Source: Anaerolineae bacterium (GTDB lineage Bacteria; Chloroflexota; Anaerolineae; Anaerolineales; Villigracilaceae). Taken from it: 64,000 bases of DNA. Shown piece by piece: positions 54,272 to 63,364 of the stretch. Position numbers and translations under genes: made by a program. The stretch spans positions 1 through 64,000 of the forward strand of contig JAJPIZ010000005.1 of the NCBI GenBank assembly GCA_021324435.1, written 5' to 3'. How positions within the stretch are numbered: position 1 is the first letter of the stretch; every line of letters starts with the position of its first letter. The notes below the pieces were generated by a model that saw nothing but the letters and a program-made list of their open reading frames with translations, was not told the origin of the DNA and searched no databases.

Positions 54272-56071
54272 ATGTCCACCCCTCCCCGCTGGGATATGAC
54301 CAATGTCTATCCATCGCTTGAATCCAAAGAGTTCAAGGCCGCTATTGAAGATTACAAGAAGCAGGTCAAAAGCCTTGAGAATTTCTTCGACAAAAAACTG
54401 AGCAAGGCTGGCGCCAAGACTCCGGTCAAGGAACTGGCTGCACTGATCGGCGATGCGGTCAACCGCATCAACAAAATCCAGACTCTTTCAGGCACCATCG
54501 TGCCGTTCATTCATTCGTACGTGACCACCGATTCGCGCGACAAAGCCGCCATGCGTTCCCTCTCGGAATTCGAGCAGGCCAGCCTGCCGATGGACAAACT
54601 CCTCACCCGCTTCCGCGCCTGGCTTGGCAAGATTGGCCCAAAACTCGATAAAGCCATCGCGGCCAACAAGATCGCGCAAGCACACGCCTTCATGATCAAG
54701 GAGGCCGCCGAACAAAGTCAATATCAGATGAGCGACGAATTGGAGGGACTCGCTTCGGAACTCAGCCTGAGCGGCGGCAATGCCTTCGGCAAATTACAGG
54801 GGACGGTCACCTCGCAACTTTCCGTGGACTTTGAACTGGACGGCGAGACGAAGAAACTTCCCATGCCCGCGCTGATCAACCTGCGCTCCCACCCGGACGA
54901 ATCGGTTCGTCACCGCGCCTACGACGCGGAGAACAAAGCCTGGGAGTCGGTCAAGGAAACGCTTGCGGCGTGCCTGAACGGGGTCAAGGGCGAGGCGGCC
55001 ACGTTGAACCGACGACGCGGCCGCGAAGACGCGGTCCATTCCGCGCTGGATGCGGCGCGCATTGATCGTAAGACCCTCGATGCCATGCTGGGCGCGATGA
55101 AAGATTCGTTCCCGATGTTCCGCCGATATTTCAAAGCCAAAGCGAAGAAACTTGGCAAGGAAAAACTGGCCTGGTGGGATATTTTCGCTCCACTCGGCAA
55201 GACAGATAAAGTCTATTCGTTCGAGGATGCGCGCGATTTTATTCTCGATAACTTTGGCAGGTTCTCGCCTGATCTGCGGGCGTTTGCCAAGCGAGCCTTT
55301 GACAATCATTGGATTGACGCCGAACAACGCGATGGCAAACGCGGCGGCGCGTTTTGCATGGGCGTTTCAGGAGTCAAGGAAAGCCGCGTGCTGTGCAATT
55401 TCGATGGCTCGTTCGATCAGGTCAGCACGATTGCGCATGAACTCGGTCACGCCTTCCACAATGATTGTGCCTTCGCCGCAGACAAGACTGAACTGCAACA
55501 ACTCACGCCGATGACTCTGGCTGAGACCGCCTCCACGATGTGCGAGACCATCGTCACAGAGGCGGTGCTGGCCAACACCAAAGACCCACAAGAGGAATTG
55601 GCTGTGCTCGAGGCGCAGATTCAGGGCGCGGGTCAGATCGTGGTGGATATTTATTCACGCTATCTGTTCGAAAAAGAAGTCTTCGAGCGTCGCGAACAGG
55701 CCGAACTTTCGGCGGATGATTTCTGCGAGATCATGGAACGCGCCCAGAAAGCGACCTATGGCGATGGCCTTGATGAGAAGTATCTGCAAAAATTCATGTG
55801 GACCTGGAAGCCGCATTATTATTCGCCCAGCCTGTCGTTCTACAACTTCCCCTACGCGTTCGGTCTATTGTTTGCAACGGGTCTTTACGCTATTTACAAA
55901 CAACGTGGTGCGGCCTTCGTCGAAGATTACAAAAAATTGCTGGCCTCTACTGGCGAAGAGACCGCCGCCAAACTGGCCAAACGCTTCGGCATTGACATCA
56001 CCAAACGCAAATTCTGGGAGGACAGCCTGGCGATCATCGGTAAACGGATAGACAGGTTTTGTGAGTTATAA
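54272..56071 (+). CDS. pepF: M3-family oligoendopeptidase F
   Basis: A 599-residue zinc peptidase of the PepF type that cuts short peptides in the cytoplasm. The active site HELGHAFHN near residue 390 gives two His ligands and the catalytic Glu, with the third ligand in the downstream ETASTMCETIVTEAV. The N-terminal helical cap (MSTPPRWDMTNVYPSLESKE) is as usual. Its upstream neighbour is the nested repeat, and a strong terminator follows. Confidence 0.95.
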   Translation: MSTPPRWDMTNVYPSLESKEFKAAIEDYKKQVKSLENFFDKKLSKAGAKTPVKELAALIGDAVNRINKIQTLSGTIVPFIHSYVTTDSRDKAAMRSLSEFEQASLPMDKLLTRFRAWLGKIGPKLDKAIAANKIAQAHAFMIKEAAEQSQYQMSDELEGLASELSLSGGNAFGKLQGTVTSQLSVDFELDGETKKLPMPALINLRSHPDESVRHRAYDAENKAWESVKETLAACLNGVKGEAATLNRRRGREDAVHSALDAARIDRKTLDAMLGAMKDSFPMFRRYFKAKAKKLGKEKLAWWDIFAPLGKTDKVYSFEDARDFILDNFGRFSPDLRAFAKRAFDNHWIDAEQRDGKRGGAFCMGVSGVKESRVLCNFDGSFDQVSTIAHELGHAFHNDCAFAADKTELQQLTPMTLAETASTMCETIVTEAVLANTKDPQEELAVLEAQIQGAGQIVVDIYSRYLFEKEVFERREQAELSADDFCEIMERAQKATYGDGLDEKYLQKFMWTWKPHYYSPSLSFYNFPYAFGLLFATGLYAIYKQRGAAFVEDYKKLLASTGEETAAKLAKRFGIDITKRKFWEDSLAIIGKRIDRFCEL

Positions 56072-56091
56072 CTGTAAGCAGATTTAAAACT

Positions 56092-56139
56092 GCAGGGACA
56101 CAGCGCTTGCCCTGAGATTGTCGCTGTGTCCCTGCTTTT
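56092..56139 (+). terminator. pepF terminator
   Basis: Fourteen-bp stem GCAGGGACACAGCG/CGCTGTGTCCCTGC with a 16-nt loop, then TTTTA. Confidence 0.8.
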
Positions 56140-56157
56140 ATTGAACCAGCCTATCTT

Positions 56158-57456
56158 TTACCAACCTGCGTTTAACCAGCCGCGCAGTTCCATGGCCTTG
56201 ACGACACGCGAGATCGCGACCATGTAGGCCGCGTCGCGCATGTAGACTTTTTCCTTCACTGCCATGTCCAGCACGTCGTTGAAGGCTTGAGTCATCTTGG
56301 TGTCGAGCTTTTCCAGCACCTCGTCCTTGGTCCAGTAGAAGTTCATATCGTTCTGCACGGATTCAAAGTAGGACGTGGTCACGCCTCCTGCGTTGCACAG
56401 GAAGTCGGGGATAACAAAGATGTTATTCTTCTTGAAGAATTCATCCGCTTCGGGCGTGGAAGGACCGTTCGCGCCTTCGGCTACCAGCTTGACGCGGCTC
56501 GACATCTTCTTGGTCGTATCAGCGTTGACCGTCCCCTCTTTGGCCGCAGGGATCAGTACGTCGGCTTCCTTGGTGATCCAGGCGTCGCCATCTTCAATGA
56601 TGTAACCGGCGTCCTGCGCTTTCTTCTTGTCAATTGTCCCATACTCATCCACGATGGAGAGCAGGAAGCGCGGGTCAATCCCATCCTTGCGGCTGTAGGT
56701 AAAGGCCTTCTTCTCATGGCGATCATAGCAGGAGACACATGCCACTTTGCCGCCCAGTATTTCAACGAAACCAATTGCGGCGTACTGCGCTACGTTTCCA
56801 AACCCTTGAATGGCCGCCACAGACTTCTTCGAGTCCATCTTCAAATGCTTCATCGCCTCGCGCACAGTGTAAATCACACCGTAACCGGTCGCTTCGGTGC
56901 GACCCAACGATCCGCCGCCGCCGAGAGGTTTGCCGGTCACCACGCCCGGAGTGTATTGGCCAACGAGGCGCGAATATTCGTCCATCATCCAGCCCATCAT
57001 CTGTGGAGTGGTGCCCACGTCCGGCGCGGGCACATCATTGCGCGGACCGATGTTGCGCCACATGGCGCGCACCCAGCCTCGGCACAACTCTTCTTTTTCG
57101 CGAGTGGAAAGCGTGGACGGGTCCACGATGATGCCGCCTTTGCCGCCGCCCAGCGGGATGTCGGCCACCGCGCATTTCCATGTCATCCATGTGGCGAGAG
57201 CTCGGACGGTATCCAGGGTCTCGTCTGATGCGAAGCGGATGCCGCCCTTGTTGGGTCCGCGCGCGTCGTTGTGCTGGACGCGGAATCCCTGAAACACTTT
57301 CAATGATCCATCATCCATTCGCACGGGAATGCGAAAGGCATATTCGCGCATCGGCCAGCGCAGAACTTCAGCCACGCCGGGATCCAGTTTCAATTGTTTG
57401 GCGACCGCGTCGAACTGTTTCTGCGCCATTTCAAAAGGATTGATTTGTTCTGCCAT
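56158..57456 (-). CDS. gdhA: Glutamate dehydrogenase
   Basis: Interconverts glutamate and 2-oxoglutarate plus ammonia. The 432-residue enzyme has NKGGIRF, then LGGGKGGI with the catalytic Lys region, and DVPAPDVGT holding the essential Asp. The nucleotide-binding fold includes IQGFGNVAQYAA. It is of the hexameric type. AGGAGAA precedes the ATG. A promoter lies 128 bases upstream, and the leader holds a hairpin. Confidence 0.95.
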   Translation of the reverse strand: MAEQINPFEMAQKQFDAVAKQLKLDPGVAEVLRWPMREYAFRIPVRMDDGSLKVFQGFRVQHNDARGPNKGGIRFASDETLDTVRALATWMTWKCAVADIPLGGGKGGIIVDPSTLSTREKEELCRGWVRAMWRNIGPRNDVPAPDVGTTPQMMGWMMDEYSRLVGQYTPGVVTGKPLGGGGSLGRTEATGYGVIYTVREAMKHLKMDSKKSVAAIQGFGNVAQYAAIGFVEILGGKVACVSCYDRHEKKAFTYSRKDGIDPRFLLSIVDEYGTIDKKKAQDAGYIIEDGDAWITKEADVLIPAAKEGTVNADTTKKMSSRVKLVAEGANGPSTPEADEFFKKNNIFVIPDFLCNAGGVTTSYFESVQNDMNFYWTKDEVLEKLDTKMTQAFNDVLDMAVKEKVYMRDAAYMVAISRVVKAMELRGWLNAGW

Positions 57457-57479
57457 GATTTTCTCCTGAATAAGTTTTG

Positions 57480-57522
57480 AGAAAAATATAAGCGGGCACC
57501 CCGGACGAGGGAAGCCCGCTTA
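57480..57522 (-). promoter_or_regulatory. Hairpin with T tract in the gdhA leader
   Basis: Stem TAAGCGGGC/GCCCGCTTA (57489-57497 and 57514-57522), followed on the minus strand by TATATTTTTC, ten bases before the ribosome-binding site. It looks like an intrinsic terminator and so a possible attenuator. No known riboswitch motif is seen upstream. Confidence 0.5.
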
Positions 57523-57583
57523 CGAACAGCCTATGTCGCACTTACAATTCATATGAATAAAGTCCCAATTGTCTTACAGCTTA

Positions 57584-57612
57584 ACCTTACCCGACTTTTT
57601 CCCCTCCGTCAA
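57584..57612 (-). promoter_or_regulatory. gdhA promoter
   Basis: Minus strand: TTGACG (57607-57612), 17-bp spacer, TAAGGT (57584-57589). Confidence 0.55.
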
Positions 57613-57644
57613 TATGAAAGTTATCACAAATAGGTCATACCCTG

Positions 57645-59096
57645 TCACTTGGACAGTTGTTTCTCAAGTTCTGCGCGCACAACCGCCGGATTAGCCCTGC
57701 CCGCCGCCTTCTTCATCACCTGCCCGAACAGGAAATTCGCGACCCCGGTCTTGCCAGCCTTGTAACTCGCCACCTCGTTCGGATTTTCAACCAAAGCTTG
57801 ATTGACCAGATCAGAGATAAACGACTCATCCGAGACCTGTTGGAGGCCGCGCGCTTCGACAATTTCCGCCGCGCCCTTGCCGGATGTGAACATCTCTGCC
57901 AAAACTTCCTTGGCGCTCGACTGGTTGATCTGGCCTTCGGATACAATCTGCACCAATTCCGCCAGCGCCTCGGGCTGGACCTTCAACTGGCTGACCGTTA
58001 CGTTGGCCTGATTCATCAATGAAAATAAATCACCAAGCATCCAATTTGCAACTGCCTTCGGCGGGATTGCAGACGGTAGACCGTGAACCGCAGATTCAAA
58101 ATAGTTTGCGACTTTCTGTTCTTCGACCAGACGCCATGCGTCGTATTCTGTCAGACCATATTCTTTGATGAAGCGGTGATATTTTGCGTGAGGCAACTCA
58201 GGCAATTTGCTTTGTATGCTCTTCACCCAATCTGACTCGACGACAAGCGGAGGCAGGTCAGGCTCAGGGAAGTATCGGTAATCATGCGCGTCTTCCTTGC
58301 TTCGCTGAGAGTACGTCTCACCGCGCGCCTCGCTCCAGCCGAGAGTCTCCTGCTCGACGGTTCCACCCGCCTCGAGAATCTTGCTCTGACGCTTGATCTC
58401 GTACTCGATGGCGCGTTCCAGCGCGCGGAACGAGTTGAGATTCTTCACTTCGGTGCGTGTGCCTAGTTCTTTGTCACCTTTTCTCCTCACAGACACATTC
58501 GCTTCAAAGCGGATCACGCCTTTTTCCATATCGCCGCTGTTGACGCCAAGATAGCGCAGAATATCTCTCAACGCTTCGCCGTAGGCTTTTGCGGCCTCCG
58601 CCGAATGCAGGTCCGGTTCGGAGACGATTTCAAGCAGAGCTACACCCGCGCGATTCAAATCCACCAGCGAGTAGGATTTTCCATCACGTTCGACGTGAGT
58701 CAATTTGCCCGTGTCTTCTTCGAGGTGCACGCGTCGCACGCGAATCGTCTCTTCGCCGCTCGAGGTGCGAATGACGAGTTTGCCATTTACTGCAAGCGGA
58801 CTCTCGTACTGCGAAATTTGATAGCCCTTGGGAAGATCGGGATAAAAATAATTTTTGCGCGCAAAAATGCTGGTGTGTTGGACTGTGCACTCCAGCGCCA
58901 GCGCCACGCGGATGGCATACTCGACCGCGGTTTGATTCACAACTGGAAGAGTGCCGGGCATCCCCGCGCAGACGGGGCACACCGCGCTGTTCGGCGCGGC
59001 GAGAGTCGAATCGACAACTTCGCAGGCGCAGAACATCTTCGAGCGCGTCTGCATTTCTGCGTGAACTTCAAGACCAATGACGGGTTCAAATTCCAT
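57645..59096 (-). CDS. gatB: Asp/Glu-tRNA(Asn/Gln) amidotransferase subunit B
   Basis: Kinase and tRNA-binding subunit of GatCAB, which makes Gln-tRNA or Asn-tRNA from misacylated precursors. The 483-residue protein has [21 protein letters not shown], the zinc pattern CxC...CPVCAGMPG, and HLEEDTGK in the active site. The helical YqeY-like tail ([13 protein letters not shown]) ends the protein. ATG at 59096 is preceded by a palindromic repeat, not by a clear ribosome site. GatA and GatC are not adjacent. Confidence 0.95.
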   Translation of the reverse strand: MEFEPVIGLEVHAEMQTRSKMFCACEVVDSTLAAPNSAVCPVCAGMPGTLPVVNQTAVEYAIRVALALECTVQHTSIFARKNYFYPDLPKGYQISQYESPLAVNGKLVIRTSSGEETIRVRRVHLEEDTGKLTHVERDGKSYSLVDLNRAGVALLEIVSEPDLHSAEAAKAYGEALRDILRYLGVNSGDMEKGVIRFEANVSVRRKGDKELGTRTEVKNLNSFRALERAIEYEIKRQSKILEAGGTVEQETLGWSEARGETYSQRSKEDAHDYRYFPEPDLPPLVVESDWVKSIQSKLPELPHAKYHRFIKEYGLTEYDAWRLVEEQKVANYFESAVHGLPSAIPPKAVANWMLGDLFSLMNQANVTVSQLKVQPEALAELVQIVSEGQINQSSAKEVLAEMFTSGKGAAEIVEARGLQQVSDESFISDLVNQALVENPNEVASYKAGKTGVANFLFGQVMKKAAGRANPAVVRAELEKQLSK

Positions 59097-59100
59097 GAAC

Positions 59101-59166
59101 AATACTCGTTGTTCGATATGCGGTGTTCGATAATCGGTCGTCGAATAACGATTATCGAATATCGTT
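59101..59166. repeat. Repeat of the TTCGATAATCGG...CGATTATCGAATATCG type
   Basis: Iterated TTCGATA and ATCGAATA words with inverted arms. The enoyl-CoA hydratase stop codon TAA (59152-59154) lies inside. Related to 49191-49240. Confidence 0.65.
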
Positions 59167-59961
59167 TGTGTATTTCGGTCTTCGTTTCTCCAAGAACGCC
59201 GCGACGCCTTCTTTGTGTTCGGCGCGTTTACTCGCGATTTCCTGGAAATCCGCTTCTGCGCTCAACACTTCTTCAAGATTCGGCAGAACGGCTTTATTGA
59301 ACGTCTGCTTTGCCAACCCAAACGCGCCGACCGGGCCAGCCGCGAGTTTGGTTGCAAACGCCGCTATCTCCTTCTCGAAATCGGCCGCGGTGAAGAGTCC
59401 GTTGACCAGTCCCCATTCTAATGCCTGTTCGGCGGAAATGGACTCATTGGTCAGGTAATAATATTGAGCGCGGCCAAGGCCGATTAGGGCGGGCAAAAGC
59501 AGAGATACAGCCGAATCGGGAACGAGGGCAATTCCGCCAAAGCCAACGACCAATTTTGTTTCCGTTGTTGCAAAACGCAAATCACAAGCCAGCGCGATTC
59601 CAAGCGCCGCGCCCGCACATGAACCGTTCAGCGCGGCGATGACCGGCTTCTCGATTTGCCTGATCTGCAAAATCAACGGGTTATATGATTTTTGCAGGTG
59701 CTCGCGATATGAAAGCGAATCGCCGCCGGCGCGCATCTCTTCGATGTCCTGGCCTGCGCTGAAGGCGCGGCCCGAGCCGGTGAGCACGATGACGCGCGTT
59801 TGCGAATCGTTCACGGCTTGCGTGAAAGCCTCCTGAAGTTCAGCAATCAACTCCGCGTTGAAGGCGTTGGCGCGCTCGGGGCGATTAAGGCTGAGGGTCT
59901 GCACCCCCGCTTTCAGGCTTGCACTGAGCGGCGTCGAAGTGGCGGAAAGAAGCGTGGACAT
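59152..59961 (-). CDS. Enoyl-CoA hydratase/isomerase-family protein
   Basis: A 269-residue crotonase-fold enzyme. The oxyanion holes are at SAGQDIEEM and [16 protein letters not shown]; the expected Glu pair is incomplete ([16 protein letters not shown] has Asp), so it may be an isomerase-like PaaG type. It acts on acyl-CoA esters, perhaps in aromatic or fatty-acid breakdown. The last residues YTNDIR and the stop come from a palindromic repeat, so the C terminus was probably remodelled by its insertion. Confidence 0.85.
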   Translation of the reverse strand: MSTLLSATSTPLSASLKAGVQTLSLNRPERANAFNAELIAELQEAFTQAVNDSQTRVIVLTGSGRAFSAGQDIEEMRAGGDSLSYREHLQKSYNPLILQIRQIEKPVIAALNGSCAGAALGIALACDLRFATTETKLVVGFGGIALVPDSAVSLLLPALIGLGRAQYYYLTNESISAEQALEWGLVNGLFTAADFEKEIAAFATKLAAGPVGAFGLAKQTFNKAVLPNLEEVLSAEADFQEIASKRAEHKEGVAAFLEKRRPKYTNDIR

Positions 59962-59978
59962 AAGTCAAGGGAAAAAGA

Positions 59979-60013
59979 ATAAGGGATAGAGAATATTAGT
60001 CTCTATCCCTTAT
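59979..60013. repeat. Palindrome ATAAGGGATAGAG/CTCTATCCCTTAT
   Basis: Thirteen-bp inverted repeat with a nine-base loop between the hydratase gene and the 120-residue gene. It may terminate one of them. Confidence 0.65.
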
Positions 60014-60029
60014 CCCTTGTTCTCCAAAT

Positions 60030-60392
60030 TTATAGATTGTCGTTATCAGACTCGGCGTCATCATCGCCATCGTCGAATTCGTATTCGACATGTTCCTTGT
60101 CGAGATACACCCACAACAACAACACATGGCCTTCGGGCGTTTCCACATTGCGGGCCGCTAAAATCGGCGCGGTCTGTTCGAGGCCCATGTCGTTGCGATA
60201 ATGCAAGTGAATTGGTTCTTTGCTGTTCCATGCGCGATGACAGCGTTCCACCAGCGCATTTCCATTGAACGTTCGCAGGCGCGTGAGCGCCGGCACGAGC
60301 ACATGCGGGCTTTCGTTCAGCCCCATCGCCCAGCCATCGTTCACTTGCTCAAACAGCGGCGGCGGGCCTTCGATAATGGTAATCTTTTCCAT
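60030..60392 (-). CDS. Conserved hypothetical acidic-tailed protein
   Basis: A 120-residue soluble protein starting MEKITIIEGPPPLFEQV. It has a mixed alpha/beta body with PAPL-like VPALTRLRTFNGNALVERC and a strongly acidic end (DDGDDDAESDNDNL). I do not recognise it. A TATAGT box lies seven bases before the ATG, so it may be leaderless. It follows pyrD by 25 bases. Confidence 0.6.
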   Translation of the reverse strand: MEKITIIEGPPPLFEQVNDGWAMGLNESPHVLVPALTRLRTFNGNALVERCHRAWNSKEPIHLHYRNDMGLEQTAPILAARNVETPEGHVLLLWVYLDKEHVEYEFDDGDDDAESDNDNL

Positions 60393-60399
60393 GCGCAAA

Positions 60400-60405
60400 A
60401 CTATA
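60400..60405 (-). promoter_or_regulatory. Possible -10 of the 120-residue gene
   Basis: TATAGT on the minus strand, seven bases before the ATG at 60392, with no ribosome-binding site. Confidence 0.35.
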
Positions 60406-60417
60406 CCATAAAAGCAA

Positions 60418-61497
60418 TCAGAGCGACCTTACGATTGCGCGAACCAGTCCCGGCCCATGATAAATGAGACCGGTGTAAATTTGGATCAGCGCCGCGCCCA
60501 TGTCGAGTCTGCGTTTGGCATCTTCGGGATTCATGATTCCGCCAACGCTGACGACCGGGATTTGCCCATTTATTTTTGCAACAGCTTGACGAAGAACCGC
60601 TTCGCTCCTGACCTTGAGCGGGCGGCCGCTTAATCCGCCATTCTCAATCTGATGGTTTGATCTCAACCCCTCGCGCGCCAGAGTTGTGTTCGTAACGATC
60701 ACGCCATCCATCTGCGTGCGCAGGATCGCGTCGAGGGCGTCATCCAATTCTGATTCGGTGAGGTCCGGCGCGAGCTTGACCAGAAGCGGAATGCGTCGCT
60801 TTAGTTTTTCTTCTTCGAGTTTGCGCTGTTCGTGAAGTTGAGTCAGCAAGGCTTCGAGCGCGGCGCGTCCCTGCAGATCGCGCAGCCCCACTGTGTTCGG
60901 CGAACTGACGTTGATCGTCAGATAATCCGCGTAGGGCGCAAAGTTCTGCAATAATTCAAGATAATCGAAGACGGCCTGCTCGTTGGACGTGTTTTTATTT
61001 TTGCCTATGTTGACTCCCAGAATCGTAGACCATGGACGATGGACGAGGGGCACGCGGCGCAAACGCATCCCATAGACGCGCTCAATAATGCCCTCGCGCA
61101 AATTGGGGTTGAGTTGCCTCTGCGCGAATTCCGAGCCGCGGCTGGGAAAGCCCATGCGATTGATCACGGCTTCATCTTCGATGAGCCGAAAGACGCGCGG
61201 CTTCGGGTTGCCCGCCTGCGGCAATGGAGTGACCGTGCCAATTTCCACGTGACCGAAGCCCAGCGCGGCCAGCCCGCGGATGGCAAGACCGTCTTTGTCG
61301 TAGCCCGCCGCGATGCCGATGGGATTTTTGAAGGTCAATCCAAACACGGTGACCGGCCTGGATGGGGCCTTATAAATTTGCGTTAAGAGCCAATTGGAAA
61401 GCGGGAAGTTTCCCGCAAGACGTAATGCGTGAAGTGTGAGCGCGTGAGCGCGTTCGGGGTCGAGTTTGAAAAGGAGGGGGCGAAGGAATTGATACAT
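60418..61497 (-). CDS. pyrD: Dihydroorotate dehydrogenase, class 2, with inserted segment
   Basis: Oxidises dihydroorotate to orotate in pyrimidine synthesis, passing electrons to quinone. The 359-residue protein has the class 2 N-terminal helical hairpin (YQFLRPLLFKLDPERAHALTL), then NPIGIAAGYDKDG, VINRMGFPSRG, GVNIGKNK and the catalytic Ser in INVSSPNT. Before GVNIGKN lies RVPLVHRPWSTI, encoded by CGTCCATCGTCCATGG-type repeat DNA at 61022-61052 and not seen in typical family members. The site is a surface loop. It is apart from pyrE/pyrF by two genes. Confidence 0.93.
   Translation of the reverse strand: MYQFLRPLLFKLDPERAHALTLHALRLAGNFPLSNWLLTQIYKAPSRPVTVFGLTFKNPIGIAAGYDKDGLAIRGLAALGFGHVEIGTVTPLPQAGNPKPRVFRLIEDEAVINRMGFPSRGSEFAQRQLNPNLREGIIERVYGMRLRRVPLVHRPWSTILGVNIGKNKNTSNEQAVFDYLELLQNFAPYADYLTINVSSPNTVGLRDLQGRAALEALLTQLHEQRKLEEEKLKRRIPLLVKLAPDLTESELDDALDAILRTQMDGVIVTNTTLAREGLRSNHQIENGGLSGRPLKVRSEAVLRQAVAKINGQIPVVSVGGIMNPEDAKRRLDMGAALIQIYTGLIYHGPGLVRAIVRSL
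61022..61052. repeat. Repeat of the GTCCATCGTCCATGG type inside pyrD
   Basis: ATCGTAGACCATGGACGATGGACGAGG: iterated GGACGATGG words, in frame. Same family as 63670-63740. Confidence 0.55.
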
Positions 61498-61499
61498 TG

Positions 61500-61565
61500 G
61501 GTCTCGATACGGCGGCGGTGGTCGAGTGGACGAAGTCTATATCGAGACCCCGCCGCCTACTCGAC
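61500..61565. repeat. Repeat GTCTCGATACGGCGGCGG...TATCGAGACC
   Basis: Inverted words GTCTCGATA and TATCGAGAC, plus GGCGGCGGTGGTCGAG and CCGCCGCCTACTCGACC. Related to 49483-49513. Confidence 0.7.
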
Positions 61566-61576
61566 CAGCAATGCAA

Positions 61577-62089
61577 CTAAAATTTCTTCTGCCCGCTGAG
61601 ATTCAAAAAATACTGGATGACTTCCTCTTCGGGGTGCGGGACGTTCATCAACGCGTACATCGCCGCCAATTCGCCGCGATGATGCGTCTCGTGATTGGCG
61701 ACGTGCATCAGCATCTGCCAGAGCGGCACGCGAAAGGTCTCGCCGCTGAAGTTGTTGTACGTGACGACCGCCTGCAGGCTTTCTTCTGTTTGCTTCTCAA
61801 TGAACTCCCTCATCTCGGTTTCAATGTGTCCCGCCTGCTCTTTGACCGAGACTAGCGTTGGAAAATCTTCTTTCTTGAAATGGCCTTTTGGCGATCTCCC
61901 ATTCCAGCGCTCCAGCCACACCCATTCACTGCTCATCATGTGCACGAACATGGCGTGGACATCGCCCCAACTGTGTCCCTGCATTTTGTGGAGTTGTTCC
62001 TCGGTCAGGCCTTCGGCCACTGCGAAGTAACGTTTGTTGGCCCAGTAATTGTAATCGTAGACCTGATTGATGTAATCTTTGATATTCAT
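61577..62089 (-). CDS. DinB-family metal-dependent protein
   Basis: A 170-residue four-helix bundle starting NIKDYINQVYDYNYWANKRYF. The three metal-binding His are in FVHMMSSEW and in HVANHETHHRGE. It is a distant paralogue of the protein at 23405, with the same YNYWA opening. The reaction is unknown. It stands between repeats at both ends. Confidence 0.88.
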   Translation of the reverse strand: MNIKDYINQVYDYNYWANKRYFAVAEGLTEEQLHKMQGHSWGDVHAMFVHMMSSEWVWLERWNGRSPKGHFKKEDFPTLVSVKEQAGHIETEMREFIEKQTEESLQAVVTYNNFSGETFRVPLWQMLMHVANHETHHRGELAAMYALMNVPHPEEEVIQYFLNLSGQKKF

Positions 62090-62107
62090 AAAGGCTCCTC
62101 ACTGCAT

Positions 62108-62190
62108 GTCGTTGCGAGGAGCGCAGCGGCGAAGCAATCTCGCGTTGATCGGAGATTGCCACGCCGCAAAAAAACGCGGCTCGCAATGAC
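62108..62190. repeat. Family B repeat GTCGTTGCGAGGAGCG...GCAATGAC
   Basis: Left GTCGTTGCGAGGAGCGCAGC and GAAGCAATCTC; right GGAGATTGCC and CGGCTCGCAATGAC. Imperfect 80-base palindrome. Confidence 0.8.
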
Positions 62191-62195
62191 ATTTT

Positions 62196-62651
62196 CTATT
62201 TTCCCTTCTTCAACATCTCAATCGTTTTCTTGATTCGTTCGGCACGCGTCTCTGCTTTCTTGGCTTCCTCGATCCAGCGCACATACTCCTTTTGATGGGT
62301 GTAGGAGAGTTTATCAAAGATGGCCTTGGCCTTTTTATCCTTCTTGAATTCATTGGCCAAATCCTTTGGGATTTCAACTACACGTGGCTCAGTATCCGGT
62401 TCGATGGTCACTTTGACCTCGTCGCCGAAGGTTTTGCCGATCTGCTCGCGGATGCCCTTCAGGATGATCAACATGTGATTCAGTCCACCCATCCGTACCA
62501 GCGTGCCGCGATATGGGACTCCTTCGATCATCGCCTTGATTTTTGGCTTCTTCGAGCCGAACGCGGCTTCCACATCGAAGGGGATTTCCACGAATGCGCC
62601 GCCTCCGCCCGCATTTTGGATGCTAGCTGTGAAGGTATGTTTTTGTGGCAT
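62196..62651 (-). CDS. DUF1905 plus YdeI/OmdA-type protein
   Basis: A 151-residue protein of two known modules. DUF1905 covers residues 1-85 (FVEIPFDVEAAFGSKK, GVPYRGTLVRMGG), and an OmdA/YdeI helical part ends the protein (YTHQKEYVRWIEEAKKAETR). Members are linked to stress or bacteriocin protection but no reaction is known. It is nine bases behind pyrE, so the two may be co-transcribed. Confidence 0.88.
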   Translation of the reverse strand: MPQKHTFTASIQNAGGGGAFVEIPFDVEAAFGSKKPKIKAMIEGVPYRGTLVRMGGLNHMLIILKGIREQIGKTFGDEVKVTIEPDTEPRVVEIPKDLANEFKKDKKAKAIFDKLSYTHQKEYVRWIEEAKKAETRAERIKKTIEMLKKGK

Positions 62652-62660
62652 ATTACACCT

Positions 62661-63275
62661 CTAAATTAAAGGCTGGGAGAGAAATTTTCTCGTCTCTTTT
62701 ATTTTATCCTTTTCCACTTTACCCGTCTTTTCCCAATAATCCAACGTCTGTGTAATTGTCAACACCGCGCGCAGCGAATAGCCCGCCTGTGCCAGCGACT
62801 CCTTCGCACCGGATTGACGGTCAATCAACACGACCACATCTTTCACCACCAAGCCCGCGCTGGTCAGTTTTTCAATGGCCTCGAACTTGCTTCCGCCGGT
62901 GGTGGCGAGATCATCAATGACCACGACCGTCTCGCCTGCGTGATACTCGCCTTCAATCTCGGCTTTCGTGCCGTAGGTTTTGACTTCCTTGCGCGGATAG
63001 ATCATCGGGTAATTGCCCTGCAAGGAAATCGCGGTCGCGATCGGAATCGCCGCGTACGGCAGTCCAGCAATGCGAGAGAACTGGAGAGCAGAGAGTAGAG
63101 GTAAGTAGGCTTGTGCGATCTGCGCGAGCAGTTTGGGATAGGTGATGATCCCCCGCAGGTCAATGTAGATGGGAGACTTGAGTCCCGACTTGAGGGTGAA
63201 CTCACCGAATTTGATACAGCCAGCCGATAGAAGATCGTCAGCGAGGGATGCTTGCGAAGGATTAAGTTCTACCAT
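62661..63275 (-). CDS. pyrE: Orotate phosphoribosyltransferase
   Basis: Joins orotate to PRPP to make OMP. The 204-residue enzyme has GEFTLKSGLKSPIYIDLR for orotate, YPRKEVKTYGTK and the PRPP loop VVVIDDLATTGGS. It sits next to pyrF, the following step. A palindromic repeat fills the 69-base gap between them. Confidence 0.95.
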   Translation of the reverse strand: MVELNPSQASLADDLLSAGCIKFGEFTLKSGLKSPIYIDLRGIITYPKLLAQIAQAYLPLLSALQFSRIAGLPYAAIPIATAISLQGNYPMIYPRKEVKTYGTKAEIEGEYHAGETVVVIDDLATTGGSKFEAIEKLTSAGLVVKDVVVLIDRQSGAKESLAQAGYSLRAVLTITQTLDYWEKTGKVEKDKIKETRKFLSQPLI

Positions 63276-63290
63276 GAAGGATTCCTTTTT

Positions 63291-63364
63291 CGAACCGCCA
63301 AGAGCGCGAAGTCCGCAAAGATTCTCTGTTATTTCTTTGCGCTCTTAGCGCGCTTCACGGTTTA
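63291..63364. repeat. Repeat CCGCCAAGAGCGCGAAGTCCG...CGCGCTTCACGG
   Basis: Left AAGAGCGCGAAG and CGCAAAG, right CTTTGCGCTCTTAGCGCGCTTC. The pyrF stop codon lies within the right arm. Related to 20391-20460. Confidence 0.7.
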
